Source: Auanema rhodensis
Lineage: Eukaryota; Nematoda; Chromadorea; Rhabditida; Rhabditidae
Direction: 5' to 3'
DNA length: 64,000 nucleotides
NCBI GenBank assembly: GCA_964057225.1
Contig: OZ059898.1
Location: forward strand, 13,727,767-13,791,766
Each line of letters starts with the position of its first letter. Within the stretch, counting starts at the first letter, position 1. The notes beneath the pieces are model-generated. The model saw nothing but the letters and a program-made list of their open reading frames with translations, searched no databases and was not told where the DNA came from. Both the position numbers and the translations under genes were made by a program. Shown here one piece after another: positions 37,900-50,345 of this stretch.

Positions 37900-39339
37900 T
37901 TAATTAATCGGTGATCGGTAAAATCGTTCTACTAATTTTCCGTATTTCTCCCAAATCAATCGTTCACCATAATGTGCATAGAATCTAGAATACAATGAAA
38001 GCAATAACTAATAAGAACTAAACTTACATTCCAAATAATGTTCCTCCTAAATGAGCAGCATGATCAAACAACCGGAATCTAAATTAATTATAAATTTTAA
38101 TAAAGTTAGAAAAGCATAATTCTAACCTGAATAAAAGTCCTGCCAGATCAAATAATAGAATACCCAATATAGCATTCTCCGCAGAAACTGTATAGCTTGG
38201 AAGAAATATTAAGCTAAGTTTCGCATCAGGAACTTTCATACATACATAGCTCAATATGGCAAGAATAGCCCCACTCTAAAAAGATCACCAAGATAAAAAT
38301 TTTTGTTTATAATACTTACAGCACCAAGAGCTCGAATTGGAGACCTTATCGCTGCTTTGTGAGCGAGCGAAGTAAAAGAAGATACTAAAGCTGCTGTGAT
38401 ATAAAAGGCCCAGAACTAAATTAAAAAACAATTATATATCATAGAAAGTAAGGCGAACCTGGTCAGGCCCAACAAATTTGTCAATAGTTAAAACTGTGAT
38501 TGAATATAATACATACATATTCAAACCTAAATGAATGATATTAGAATGCGAGAATGCGCTAAGTATCATTGGCGAACAAAGACTTTCTGAAACGAGAGAT
38601 GTGTTAACTGAAAATATAATTATCCTAACTTGATGCAAAACTATTTGTGAAGTATCGCCACATAGAGGGCTCAAATCGTTTCATTTTCCAAAGGCAGAAC
38701 ACAAGTAAGTTTACTGAAACACAAAACTGAAAAAACTAAAATGCTTGAATGCTAACATCCTATTAAAATGGCAAAATGTTTCTGTCCATCTGTAATGTTC
38801 TGCCGATGAAAGGATTGTTCCTGATATTCGCCATTATAAAAGCTGGAGAAGCTGAAATGATATGATAATGTAAAAAATAAGACTAAACATTTTAACCTGG
38901 TCATAGTCGATTTGAAGAAATCATAAGCAGCTTCTTTTGCTTGAGCTTTCATACGTTCTATATCTGATATAACAGCAAGAGTGAAAGCACCTCCCCCAAC
39001 CTAAACATATTTAGTGTGAAGCTCAACAACTTTGAAATCATACTGTGAGAAACTTACTAAGCATGTGAATCCTAGCGCTTTAAGAAGATCTTTCGGAGGT
39101 CTAAGAGAAATAGCATCTGTATAATTTGGAACAGTGTTACCTAAAATAATAAGATTTGTTTATATTTTGTAAGTTAAATCACCTTTTTCAATATTTTGCT
39201 TCAGCTTATTTTGAACATCTTTCAATTCCTGCTTGTATAATCGGTTTCTTGAAATTAATCTAGGAAATCTATTGGCAACTGTAACCGATTTTGACAAAAA
39301 TCGACTTTGGCAATATAACACGTTACGCAAAACCAACAT
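37900..39339 (-). CDS. PARL: Presenilin-associated rhomboid-like (PARL) mitochondrial protease
   Basis: Multi-exon minus-strand gene. The start chosen, MLVLRNVLYCQSRF at 39339, gives an Arg-rich mitochondrial presequence; an in-frame upstream start at 39402 also exists. Membrane segments follow. The rhomboid signatures are complete: HSNIIHLGLNMYVLYS (the His/Asn oxyanion helix), ALGASGAILAIL with the catalytic Ser in GASGA (an intron splits GA and SG), and DHAAHLGGTLFGM with the catalytic His. The C-terminus is ERLIWEKYGKLVERFYRSPIN. PARL cleaves inner-membrane proteins such as PINK1 and PGAM5 in other animals. It is first in the candidate operon and shares a 0.5-kb divergent upstream region with RAD21. 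The nearest C. elegans type is rom-5 (inference). Confidence 0.92.
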
Positions 39340-39834
39340 TTTAATTAGTATGCAGCTAGAAATACATACATTATGAAAATTGGTCCCAACGCGATCGTAC
39401 ATTGGAAAATTGCCAACTTTTGAACGCTGTTTAAGGTTGTGGTTAACTAATAGTGTAATCGATTTTCATAACTTTATATAATTAATCATTTATTTATTAT
39501 ATATAATTTTTATTTATTTGATTGGTGTTATGATGCAGATTCTATTTTATTCACTTCATAACTACTTTTTTTTCTATTATCATAAAAAGCAAATTTACAT
39601 TAAATGAAAGAGAGCGTCCCTTTCTGCTTTTTTTGAGTTATGTACTTATACTAGTTTATCTTCTCTTAAATATATTAATTTCTGTTTATTTTTTAATTCT
39701 CAAGTACTTGTTGTTTTAAAGTATGCTTTTTAGTTGACTCTTTGCGATACTAACAATTAACTAACTGCGTGAGGATATTATTTAGGTTGGTTTTCTGTAA
39801 TGCCATTCTCTTTATATCATTATATTTAGTTGAA
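39340..39834. promoter_or_regulatory. Divergent promoter region PARL / RAD21
   Basis: A 495-base region with start codons pointing outward on both sides must hold the promoters of both transcripts. It contains a TA-rich core around 39475-39510 and T runs on both strands. AG acceptors lie just before both start codons (tatttctag before PARL, tatatttag before RAD21), consistent with trans-splicing. No bipartite motif copy is present. Confidence 0.6.
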
Positions 39835-42800
39835 ATGTTTTATTCACAATTCGTATTATCCAAAAAGGGCCCGTTGGCCAAAATTTGGCTGGCTGCCCAC
39901 TGGGAAAAGAAACTTTCAAAAGCTCAAATTTATGAAACTAACGTTGAGGATGCTGTTGAAGAAATTTTGAAACCAAAGGTATTTTTTCTTAGTTTTTATA
40001 TTTGCATACTTAATTTTAGGTTAAAATGGCTCTTAGAACCACTGGACATTTATTGTTAGGAATTGTTCGTATATACTCTCGTAAAACGAAATATCTTCTG
40101 GCTGATTGCAATGAAGCTTTCCTCAAGATCAAGATGGCTTTCAGACCAGGACAAGTAGAACTTTCTGATGATGCAAGGGATGCTAATACTAGTTTTCAAG
40201 GAATTCCTGAGGTTGTTTCCTACCGATTTAATAGTTCTTATGAATAGTTCAGGTTTATACTGATTTCGACACTGCCCTTCCCGAATTCAACGATGCTGAA
40301 TTTGCAAATCATTTACAAGTATGCCATGAAGTTATTATTATTAAAATTTTATGTTTTTAAGGTGAGCCAAAGTCGTATTGATGATATTACTTTAAAAGAA
40401 GATTTAATCGGAGATCCAGCAAATATGAGATTTAATGACGATTTTGGAGTGAGAAAACTGTATTTTAATATTATTTTAAATTATAAATTTAGATGGATGA
40501 TTTTGGAGAAAGTGCTATTGGTATGGGAAGTGCCTTTGACGATGACTTCGCTAGTTTCGATGCAAGCGCAGGCTTGGAAATGGGTCGTGATGCTAGTAGC
40601 CACATGTCTTTTGGAAATTCAATGCGGTATTTTTGTTGTACTTTTGTTTTTTATGTTATTTTTGATATCTTCAGCGATCTTAGAGAACCCACACCTTCTC
40701 TTGAAGGCAAGATGGCCCCAGGAGCCCCCATTTTTAATACAGATGATGACTTCGGTGGTGTTGATATCGGAGATGATGATATGGATGGTTATCAATTTTT
40801 TTCTCTTTCTAATACCATATTCTATATTTTAAGGAAGCGTTTTTAACGATAATATGTCTGCTATTGTAAATCTAGATGCCCCTGGAGCCGAATTAGGAGA
40901 TGAAATGCAACTTGGAGCAACTGCCAATAGTATTCAAAGTATAAAATCGAAATTGAATATAATTTAACTTTTTAATTTTCAGGTGACCGTCAGGAGAGTT
41001 TTGCTTTAGAGCCTCTTGATATATCTGCTCTGGATAAAATGCAAGAGAAACGTAGAAGAAAAAGAAGACTTATTGTTGATGAGCAAAAAAATATCAGCGG
41101 AGATGAAATGAAAGCTAACATGGCTGATTTCTCGTGAGCTAATAATATACTAACTTCCATATTTAATTTTTTTTCAGAGATACTTTGCAAACTTTGGATC
41201 TCGCTCCTCCTACTAGAAAGCTTATGCGTATGAAAGAAGCTGGAACAGTTGAAAAACTCTTCCATATGCCTGGTTTCCAATATATGAAAGCTAAGCCTTT
41301 GATCAGAGTATGTCATATTTACTCGATCTTTTCTTTATTTCTTCTTCTTCAGTTGTATCAATCTCACTTGGTTCTTAAAGCTCGTGTTGATGATGTATTG
41401 ATAGCCGATGATATTAGAAAAGAACTCGACTTATCTGATATTATTGAAGATGACTTCCAATATACCGCGGTTAGTGTATATTTCATTTTTTATTATGATT
41501 ATTTGATTTCTTTTTAACTTTTATCCCCCTACGATTGTAAGATATATCGGCTTGTCGTCGAAGGCTGCTGTCATTTTTTTTATCTGGCGCATCTCTGCTG
41601 TCGGTAGCGAAGCGTGCATACCTTATGATCCTTTTTACATGAGAATAATGTGGAGTCGTTACAATGATGGAAGGTTTTTTTGTAAAACCTATTGAATATC
41701 CATTGACAGTTCAATCGCGCATGAAATTTTCAATGACATTATATTAAGTCTATTTCAAGGGAAATTATTTTGTTTTTCATAATCCTTTTAAATTTACGCC
41801 GCTCATTGATAATTGCCAATCGGGTATTTTATGGAAAATTTAAATACAATTCCACTTTGAACCATTTTTGTAATTTCTTGTGAACGGTCGTTTTATTAGC
41901 TAAATATATAGGTCCCCTGATTTTTTTTACTGTGAAATCAAAATCATATTCATTACGCAAGTAACCCTGCTCAAGCTTCCTTTATATTTATTAATTCTGT
42001 CCTTTTCTTCATTATTCTGTGCAATATACTGAAGAGCTTTTGCACATGCTCTCTAATTAATCACATTTGTTTCCATATGGTGAAATTGATTATTATGTGA
42101 TATAGTGTTAGGCAACGGCTTTTCTATGCTCAAACTTTAAGTTGAAGAGTTTATTATCGGTCAACCAGTTAGTTAACTCTTGTTCTTGAGAACATATGCT
42201 CTATTGTGTATGGTGTTTAAGAGTTCTCCCTCACAACCACTTTTTGAAAGTGGCTAAAACTGTACGTTCTTTTTATGGGTCAACGGACTTTTCTTTGAAA
42301 ACTTAAGATTTTTTTTAATGTTTCGAGGTGTTTAAGTTAAGTCCCAAAATAGTTGAAAATTAATGGTTATCTAGTAGGATGAGTAATGTAGCATAATTAG
42401 CAAGATAGCATGCCCATCTGTTCGCATTCGGTGACGCAACACTTACACGGTCCTGCAGTGAAGCGTGAAGCCCTGCAATGTACAAGATAGTTGTAATTAT
42501 CTGTATATGAACCTAATTACTAAAAAAACCTGCTCATTTACATCTTTATCTTTAAATTGGTTGCTTGAATTAGTCTGCTTTGAGTTTTCTGCTCACAGTT
42601 AGTGATGGAAGCTCTCAAGTTTTGTTCTAGGCATATATTAAGGGATCACTGTCATTCAACATGTTTTAAATAGCAGGGAATAAAACAAATAGAATGGTTT
42701 TGACCTTGACGTTCGACTGGCAATATGTAAGTGAAGAAAATGAGGAGGCATGTGGGTAATTATTCCGTCGTGTGTCAGTAAAGGCTGCCTCCGGTGATTG

Positions 42801-45412
42801 AGTCTAATCTTCGCCCTCGAGAGTACGCGACCTCGTACTTGCTAATGGGAGGTGGATTACCCTCGAACCGCGTCAAAATGCCGTATGATTGCGGTCAATG
42901 ATGAAATTAGGAAGGTGGAAGAAAAGTCGAAGCATATATACTAAAATCCCCATATTCATACTGTGTTAAAATCCTAGTTAAATAGGTTTTAAAAGATTCC
43001 AATATGTTGTGACCGGTTACTGTACGTGCTGAGGTGGGAGACTTAAAGGCTTAGTTTCACATCACTGATTTCTATCTGGAATGCATTACTGCTAAGACTC
43101 TTTATCATGTTTTTCATACAACTGGACAACTAAAACTTCTTTTTGATTTTTGCTCCTTTTTCATCATAGCCGATCCCTGATGACAAGTAATACATGATTT
43201 TCCGGTAGTCCTTGGCGCGCGATTGTCTTTCGATTTGCAACATGCGAGGTCACGACTACCGTATTGAGAATAATGTTTTCCTACGGGCTTATCCTGTCTC
43301 GTCTTGAGATTTTTTAGCTGGCAGGAGGTTTAGCCAAGAAGCAAACCGTTACACGTGTCGAGCAGAGGTGATTGACACCCGAGCACAAACAAAAGAGAGT
43401 GGATACGTTGGTTTTCTATTTGCACTAGACTGATCCTACCGTACTAAGATGCCATACAAAATATACAGTAAACAGTCTTTATTAAAGTTACCAAAAAAGA
43501 TTTAAAACGATCTATGCTATACATATCATGATTTATTTATAGGATGCTGGAGACGATTTTGAAGATATTGGACCTATCAACATTGAACCATTCCATGCTG
43601 ATTCACCTCCTCCTATGGCGGAATTGGAACCTGAAGATTCTCCTGTTAAAGATCTCGAAGATAGTCCTGCTGCTGAAAAGAAGAAGAGAAAGAGCAATTT
43701 GAATGAGGTAATTTATTTTTGTAAGCTGCTTTATGATTCTACAATTGCTGACCCCCTATTGTTGTGGAAATGCTTTTAGTATTGAGGCAACATTTTGTCG
43801 GCTTTTCTTTATGGATAATTAGTCAAAAAGAAGTGCTAAAGTAGACAGATGTTATAAGTGTGGTTCTTGACAAAACTATGGGAGATGCGTCTGTCCTTGT
43901 TATTGTTTTGTTGCAACTAGAATTACTCTTAATATGGGTTACAGGTGTTCATCCTGCTTCAATTATTTTAATGTTATCACAAGATTTACAACCCTCATTT
44001 AAATTAGTTTAAAATTGTATACGATTGATTTCTGAATTTGGAAGAATATGATCTGTTGAAGAACAAATACATCGAGAAATACGAACTGTGCGCTACTGTT
44101 TGTTTTCAAGTGTCGCTCTTACAATCTTTGCATTCATGAACTACATTTTACGGGAGTATTATTTAAGTTTCTTTCAGACTACGAGAACTGAAGATGATGA
44201 GGCTGCCGAGGGTGATGAAGACCATAGATGGACTAAGAGAACACAAGGAGTTTTGAACTCTATTTCAACAAAACTTAATTCTGCTGGTGGTGCTGAGGCA
44301 AGTGTATTTTTATATCTTAAAGGTTATTTGTCGTGTCCCTTCTTTTAACTACTTATCCTCAAATGAGCTCCTTAGTTTTACGGTCATTCTTCTTAACTAT
44401 CATTCCCTCCTGTTGAGTTGATCTGCATAATCCAAGAAGGGCGAGGTCAAACCAACTTGTCTTGGCTCCCGTTGCGAATTTCACGTTTATTTGATAGCGT
44501 TGAAAATCATGGGTTCAACTATATCGTTATTCATTGATCAGGTGAAAAGAAATATATATTTTTTCTGTAGCGGAAACCTGATAATTAGGCTAGCTGACTG
44601 ACCCTATTACATGCTATTTTGTTATTCTACCTATGCTTATTACGTGGACAATACAATAAAATTGCCATGGTTCAGCAAGCAATCTACTCACAGAAGACAT
44701 AGAGCCCCTATATTCATATATATCATGTTTACCCTTATTGAGTTATGAGCTTCAGATTATACCACCTGAGTGCCCCAATATGGCACTCTAATCTGGGTAA
44801 TCCTCTTATTACTTGGATAAGATACGGATATGAATCCAAGTAACTCATAAATTCAGATCATCTGATTTATAACGAACCCGTTATGTTAACTGTTAACCTC
44901 TACCGACTACTTGTCAAATAATATAATTTCTGATCCCTTGGTTACCCTGGTTTGTGCTATTTGCATCATGACCGAAAAAATCTTTGTTTTTTGTTATGTC
45001 AAAACACGGAGCATGTTGCAAGTATTGAAAGAAGGCCTTTGTTAGCTCCTGCTCTCTTTGCTTCACTTTTCCTGTCGGAGAACTTTCTTTGTGAATTGAG
45101 GGTGTTGGCTCTCAAGATCGATAAAACAAGGAAGGAAGAACGGAAAAGGGTTGCGTAGTCTTATAATGAACACCGCATTCTACCGTAGTTATATATGTCT
45201 ATTCTTTGTTTGTTTTCATCTTATTAAATTTTTTTCAGATTACATTAAATGACTTACTAACGAAAGGATCTACCAGAAAGACTGCTGCACAGAAGTTCTA
45301 CACGCTCCTGGTTTTGAAGAAATGGCAAGCTATCGACGTCAAACAGTCTGAGCCATTTGGAGATATTCTCATATCTGCTGGACCTAATATTGCACAAACT
45401 GTAGCCCAATAA
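39835..45412 (+). CDS. rad21: Cohesin kleisin subunit, RAD21/SCC1 family
   Basis: Thirteen exons (39835-39978, 40020-40211, 40253-40318, 40362-40448, 40493-40626, 40675-40787, 40834-40938, 40983-41133, 41178-41307, 41353-41469, 43543-43707, 44178-44297, 45239-45412) sum to 1698 nt, 565 residues. The N-terminal domain [20 protein letters not shown] and [21 protein letters not shown] contacts SMC3. The middle is acidic and includes [19 protein letters not shown] and [15 protein letters not shown]. The C-terminal winged helix ([32 protein letters not shown]) closes the ring on SMC1. A separase-type ExxR (EMGR, near 40576-40587) is visible. It holds sister chromatids together. Nematodes have several paralogues (scc-1, coh-1, coh-3/4, rec-8); the mitotic type is most likely. 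Intron 10 is 2.07 kb, and intron 12 begins with GC. Confidence 0.95.
41470..43542 (+). other. 2.07-kb intron of RAD21
   Basis: Introns 1-9 of this gene are 41-50 nt, but this one is about 45 times longer and visibly less AT-rich. It includes a GC-rich patch near 42780-42900. I see no open frame with coding character, no splice-compatible exon, and no recognisable RNA gene. It may hold an enhancer, an old insertion, or an ncRNA. Confidence 0.6.
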
Positions 45413-48400
45413 TCTGTTATTTAAAAAATTGAAAATCACTGTTGTTGGCCTGTCAAAAATATTGGCTTCAGACCGTGAATAGTACACAATACAATCAGTT
45501 TGACTAAATTGTATTGTAATTCCATGTATAATGCGTGTTCATTTAATCGATTTTCTTATCTTTCAAAAAGTTTTAGCCCTCATGGCTTATTCTTAAAGTA
45601 ACCTTTGATCTCTATTCAAATATTGTACACATGCTATTTATGACTATATAATAATCATTATGCAATAGTAACGTTTTCTTATTTATGATATACAGCATTA
45701 CAATTTTATTCCCCGAAATATTCAAGGAAACCATTTTCGAGACTGTAAGGACTTCACCTTTTACATATGTTTCTATCCAATTGACCTAACATCCTTAAAG
45801 AGTGTGAACATGTGCTCTTTCAGCTTGACATTCATTTCTTTCGCCTCTTGTGAGTCCTGTAGTTGTTAGAGTTGACCCTTATGTAACTTTCACCATATTA
45901 GGAAGTCTAATGGGTTTGCCCTCTTACAGTCTGTGAGCCTTGTATATCAATAAGTATGAAGTATCCAGAAATGCTTATCGACAATATGTTGAGAGGAAAA
46001 GAAGCTCCATCTGTTGCTTTAGTGAAGATCGAAAGGTTGCGCGTTCTCCAAGAGTTCGCTTATTGAACTGGACTTGAATGTTGGTGATTTTTGCCAAAAG
46101 TAGAGAATCTCTTTTGCTCATCATCCAAGCCATCATCTCTTTGCCGCCCTTCTCCTCGTCGCGCTGTCTTCATCGTTCTCTAGCTCCGGCCTTTGAAAGC
46201 GCATACAAAAGACTGAAAAGAGGGAATAGAGCGGTGGATTCAAAAGAAACAATGCGCTGTAATGATTGGCGTCCCACACCACAGACATACATATACACAC
46301 TCTCACATACACTGAAAGCTTCTAGATGAGTAGTAGTTGCTGCTGCTACTAATGCTGTCGTCGTGGAAGTTCACGGTGACGTCGTCTTTCTGGTTGCTAG
46401 CCATCGTTGCTGTTGTACAAGACACTGTTTCAATTCTAGAACAGCTCTCTTCGGTCATCGTCGGATGACAATCATTCCTGTACCTCAGGTTGGTTCAGCG
46501 TTTAGCGATTGAGTTGACCTCTGAAAGCACTGATTGTCTGAAACCTAAGTTCTAATACTTTTCGTTAATCCTGATGTCGTCCCCAACTTGTCGTCCTTTG
46601 CAATTCAGTCACCTCATCAGAGTCATCAGCACACGTGCATTGATCGTTTTGACCTTGCCTTGTCTAGTCCTTTCCAACCACACACTCGGGGTTCCTTGAT
46701 TGTTGTGTATCTTGCAACCGTTCGTTTGGCCACTCTTCTAAGTGTGATTGCGGTAATGACAGCATCACTGGCTCCTCAGATTCTAGAAGGTATATCGACG
46801 ATCATGTTGACTAAAGTTGTCATTTTTTTCATGTCATCAACATCTTCTGTTTTAATGACTGATCCAATCGTGCCTTTTAAAGGATTATGAGACAATCCAG
46901 ATCATATACTTAGTGTACTTTCGATCTTAATCGAACTTTGTGACTTGTGCTGGCAATTACTTAACGCACAGTCAGTCTACTTCTTCATTCCAGCTCCCTT
47001 GTGAATCTATTATTGGACATACTAGAGTACTGTCATCAGTTTACGGTTTTCACCAGATTTACCAACTATTAGCTTTTCAACCCTTCTTATTTTATGTCTG
47101 CTCATAATACCGTAGTATTGTCTATTATGAACACATACATACATATAGTCTTTACGGGACTATTTTTCTGTTTTTCGGGTTGTGCTTGATGGGATTGAAA
47201 AACATTTGAACAAACATTTGGCATTCACGCACATACACATACTTAGTAATAACATTCACAATGAAGTCTTAAAGAGAATTGAAATAGTTACTACTTAAAT
47301 GAATAAGTAGTATTAAGAAAAACGAAATTCAGTAGTACTATTTTCAACTAATTATTATATCTTTGATGCATCTGATGCATCTGATAGGATATATCTTATA
47401 TGTGTAATTAATAATTTGTCCTAGATCTCAATTATGTTTAGATAATGGATAAAGTAGAAAGTTGGATGCATAACCTCTAATCTGACTACAAACTTCATGC
47501 TATCGAGCGATAGCAACCCTGATCAATATGAGGACGAGTCCCGACATTCCCTAAGGCTAGTGGACTCCAGTGACAAACAGCATGTACAGTAGTCAAAGAG
47601 CGTTTGGGCTCTAGCGTCATGGCAGCACGAATGTTGTCTGGCCTTCTGTGTCTCTTCCATTCTCTCTTTCTATCTGCTCCGCTATCTTTCGTCACGTTTT
47701 TCATAGTCTCCAGTTTTCTGTTCTGCTTTCTCCAGTCTTGTTAAAGTTTGCTTGACGTCGACTGCGGAACAATACTTATTCACAAATTTCTACTACGTAA
47801 ATATAGTAATACTGGTAAAAGCTTTTACGGATTTTCTGATATAAATTTGTAACTGTTGGGATGAAATAACGTTGTCAGAAGTGCATAAAATGCAGAAGGA
47901 TTGAATTTAACCATTGAATTGAAATTTATAAGTGGAATCATGGCTAGGAGAGGTCGTTTTCGGGAAACGATGAGAAGGAGAAGACACTAGAAGAGGAATA
48001 GATGTGGAGAGTGTTTGAAGTCATATTCAATGAAAGAGGTAGCGAGAGACGAGAAAAACGACTTGAATGAGGCGAATAGTAGGAAGGACGTTGAAGGTGA
48101 AGAACCTGCAACTCAAATCGACATTGTAGACGATAATACTGCGTCATGGCACAGACAGCCATAACCGTCTTATCTTTCTACAAATTTTGTTCCAATATCT
48201 GTAATAGGCGATTTCAAATTAAAGCTTCTAGATAGCTTCCTAGTATTGCATTTTATTTGATGTATACTATATATTGGCTACTATGTGATAGTAATAATCC
48301 ATATTTGTTCATAAAGCAAGCTGTTCCTATCGGTTTGTTAGTTCAATCAAATAGAGATAGATAGATAAATCATATGAAGCTTGATATCCGTGCCAGCCTC

Positions 48401-50039
48401 ACCTGCTCGTGCTTTTTCCTATCCTCTTTACCTTTATAAGCAAGTTTTTTTCTCATATTGTTTGTACTTTCTTGTCGAATTTCAACAAATATCATCTTGA
48501 AGGCAAAACCTTCAAAATTTTGAGAAGATCATAATAATGCAACCGCGTGACCACATAATAATTGTAGAAATGAACATACACATAGATTGCCACTCAGACG
48601 TGGCAGTGTACGTGAACTTTAGACGGCCCATGTACCATATCATGCTAATTTCATTAAGTTGATGAGTAGAATAAGGGGCAATGAGATGCAGATATTAGCA
48701 CATAGCCGTCATATTTATGATGACATGATCACCATCCCTAAATCATATGTGATATCAAATATTATACTCACAATCTTTATTCTTGTCGTCGTCTTCCCAG
48801 TCGTTTTTTTCGTTTTCATTCATCTTTAACATATACTTGATTTGCTCATGTGTGACGATCAATGACGCACAGAGCATGTGTCTGACTCAACAATCTGCAA
48901 AGTATTGTAGAGTGTTTCCTTCACGTTACCTTATGTAGTATATTATTAATTTATGTTTATTACGATTATATTTAGTTATGTATATCTGTTACATATACAT
49001 ATAGATATTCATACATTTATAGATAAAAGAGCAAAAGACTCTCAAACAATGTCATCTTTAAGAGAAAATAAAGCGAATCTTTAAAATTTACGGTCCACTA
49101 GATAGGCTTTTGTAGGATTCAGGAAACTTCAACCTATAACGACGACCTTTTAACATCAGCCCCATATCTGAGCGATAATGATTTCAAGAAAAAAAAGTGG
49201 AAACTTGTGATGAAAACATATTACAACTGGAATTTGTCTTGAGAAAAATTTGTAGCTTTTGATTCATTGAAGCGGATACTTAATAGCTTACCAACTAGCC
49301 TGCCTGTTCATTTGATTATTATTTTCAAAATTACTCCGCTCTCGCACTTCTGCCTGATGTCTTTTAATTTCTGTACATCTCCCTCTTAAAATCTGCTGTC
49401 ATTTCGTTCAAATTGTCTCACTGTAGTCTCTATGAGACAGACATTTTCTCTGCTGCTTCGTTCTGATTAGGCTGCTCATTCGCCCGCTCTCTAATTAGAC
49501 AAAAGATACACTGAGCTGCCAAACTAATCCGCCTACCAGCCATCTTACTTTTCATGTATTTTTATTTCTTTCTTCATCTAACCGCCAAAATACATCATGT
49601 TTATTGTATTTAAGCTCCTTTCCTTCATTTGCTCATCCTGAGTATTGTTGTTCTTACAGCGAGATTAACCTCAAATAAATGTAACGATAATAATTTTTCT
49701 TATCCTTGTCTGTCAGCAACCGATCCCTGCCCCCTCCCTATTCGCTTTTGAAAGACGGTGGAATATTTTTCAGAGCCGAAAACTTTGTTATTAGTATTGC
49801 TCTTTCCCACTCTGTCTCCTGCGTCTCGCTCCTTCCCTTGCTCTTTTTTTCTTTTCCTCTCTCTCTTTTTTCCAATTCTGCTTATTTTATTTCCAACCTC
49901 TCTCTCTTTCCCTCTATCCCTCAAACAACTTCTTTATTTCTCTCTTTCTTGGTCGCTACTCAATCATTCGTCGCCGAAGTCGTCGTTGCTCGTTCGGCTT
50001 CGTTATCTATTCGTAGCGGGATATTTGTGTCGATCATCA
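45413..50039. other. Non-coding region after RAD21
   Basis: The 3' UTR of RAD21 is followed by 4 kb with a more even base composition than the first 40 kb. Open frames at 46078-46329, 46588-46890, 47495-47704 and 47944-48162 lack a proper ATG, domain features or splice support. It contains bipartite motif copy 7 (48541-48615) and a pyrimidine-rich stretch at 49840-49950. Confidence 0.4.
48541..48615 (+). promoter_or_regulatory. Bipartite motif copy 7 (AACCGCG + TACGTGA)
   Basis: GCAACCGCG (AACCGCG at 48541-48547), then TAGAAATGA at 48564-48572, ACGTGG at 48598-48603 and TACGTGA at 48609-48615. The spacing and middle box resemble copy 3. Confidence 0.5.
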
Positions 50040-50345
50040 CTAATGAGTCTGCCCGAAATGCTTGATGCCACCAACGTGAAGTTCTCTTATTTTTCTTAGA
50101 ATTTTGGCACACAGTAAGATAAGTATCAGCGCAACGCCTGCAAAGCCAATTAGATAGTTGACAAGAATGTGCGAAGATAAGGATGCACTATGCATTACCA
50201 AACCTACGGTGTTCTTCCCAACAAACATCATAGAGATCGTTGTATAACCTAGGAGGTATACTGTAAAAGCTTCACGTAATGCATGCAAACACGTGTATAC
50301 GAGAAATATGAGGACAAACAAGCCGTAAAGGGCAGGAAGTACCAT
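50040..50345 (-). CDS. Putative small membrane protein, 101 aa, single exon
   Basis: An uninterrupted frame of 101 codons plus stop begins at ATG 50345 in a good context (TTTGACCATGG). The product has hydrophobic segments ALYGLFVLIFLVYTCLHAL, a weaker central one (LLGYTTISMMFVG) and LVNYLIGFAGVALILILLCA, then a basic tail KILRKIRELHVGGIKHF. The separation of helices, basic inside loops and normal amino-acid mixture look like a real protein rather than a repeat translation. I do not recognise a family. It could be a single exon of a larger gene or a chance frame. It stands alone in a gene-poor region. Confidence 0.4.
   Translation of the reverse strand: MVLPALYGLFVLIFLVYTCLHALREAFTVYLLGYTTISMMFVGKNTVGLVMHSASLSSHILVNYLIGFAGVALILILLCAKILRKIRELHVGGIKHFGQTH

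Noticed and set aside
46588-46890. 100-codon plus frame, and an antisense frame around 46590-46780
   Set aside because: Neither has a proper ATG with supporting context, domains or splice sites. The two frames overlap on opposite strands in a stretch of even composition.
49706-50099. Two overlapping plus frames rich in Ser/Leu/Phe
   Set aside because: Direct translation of a CT-rich tract, overlapping the better minus-strand frame at 50040.
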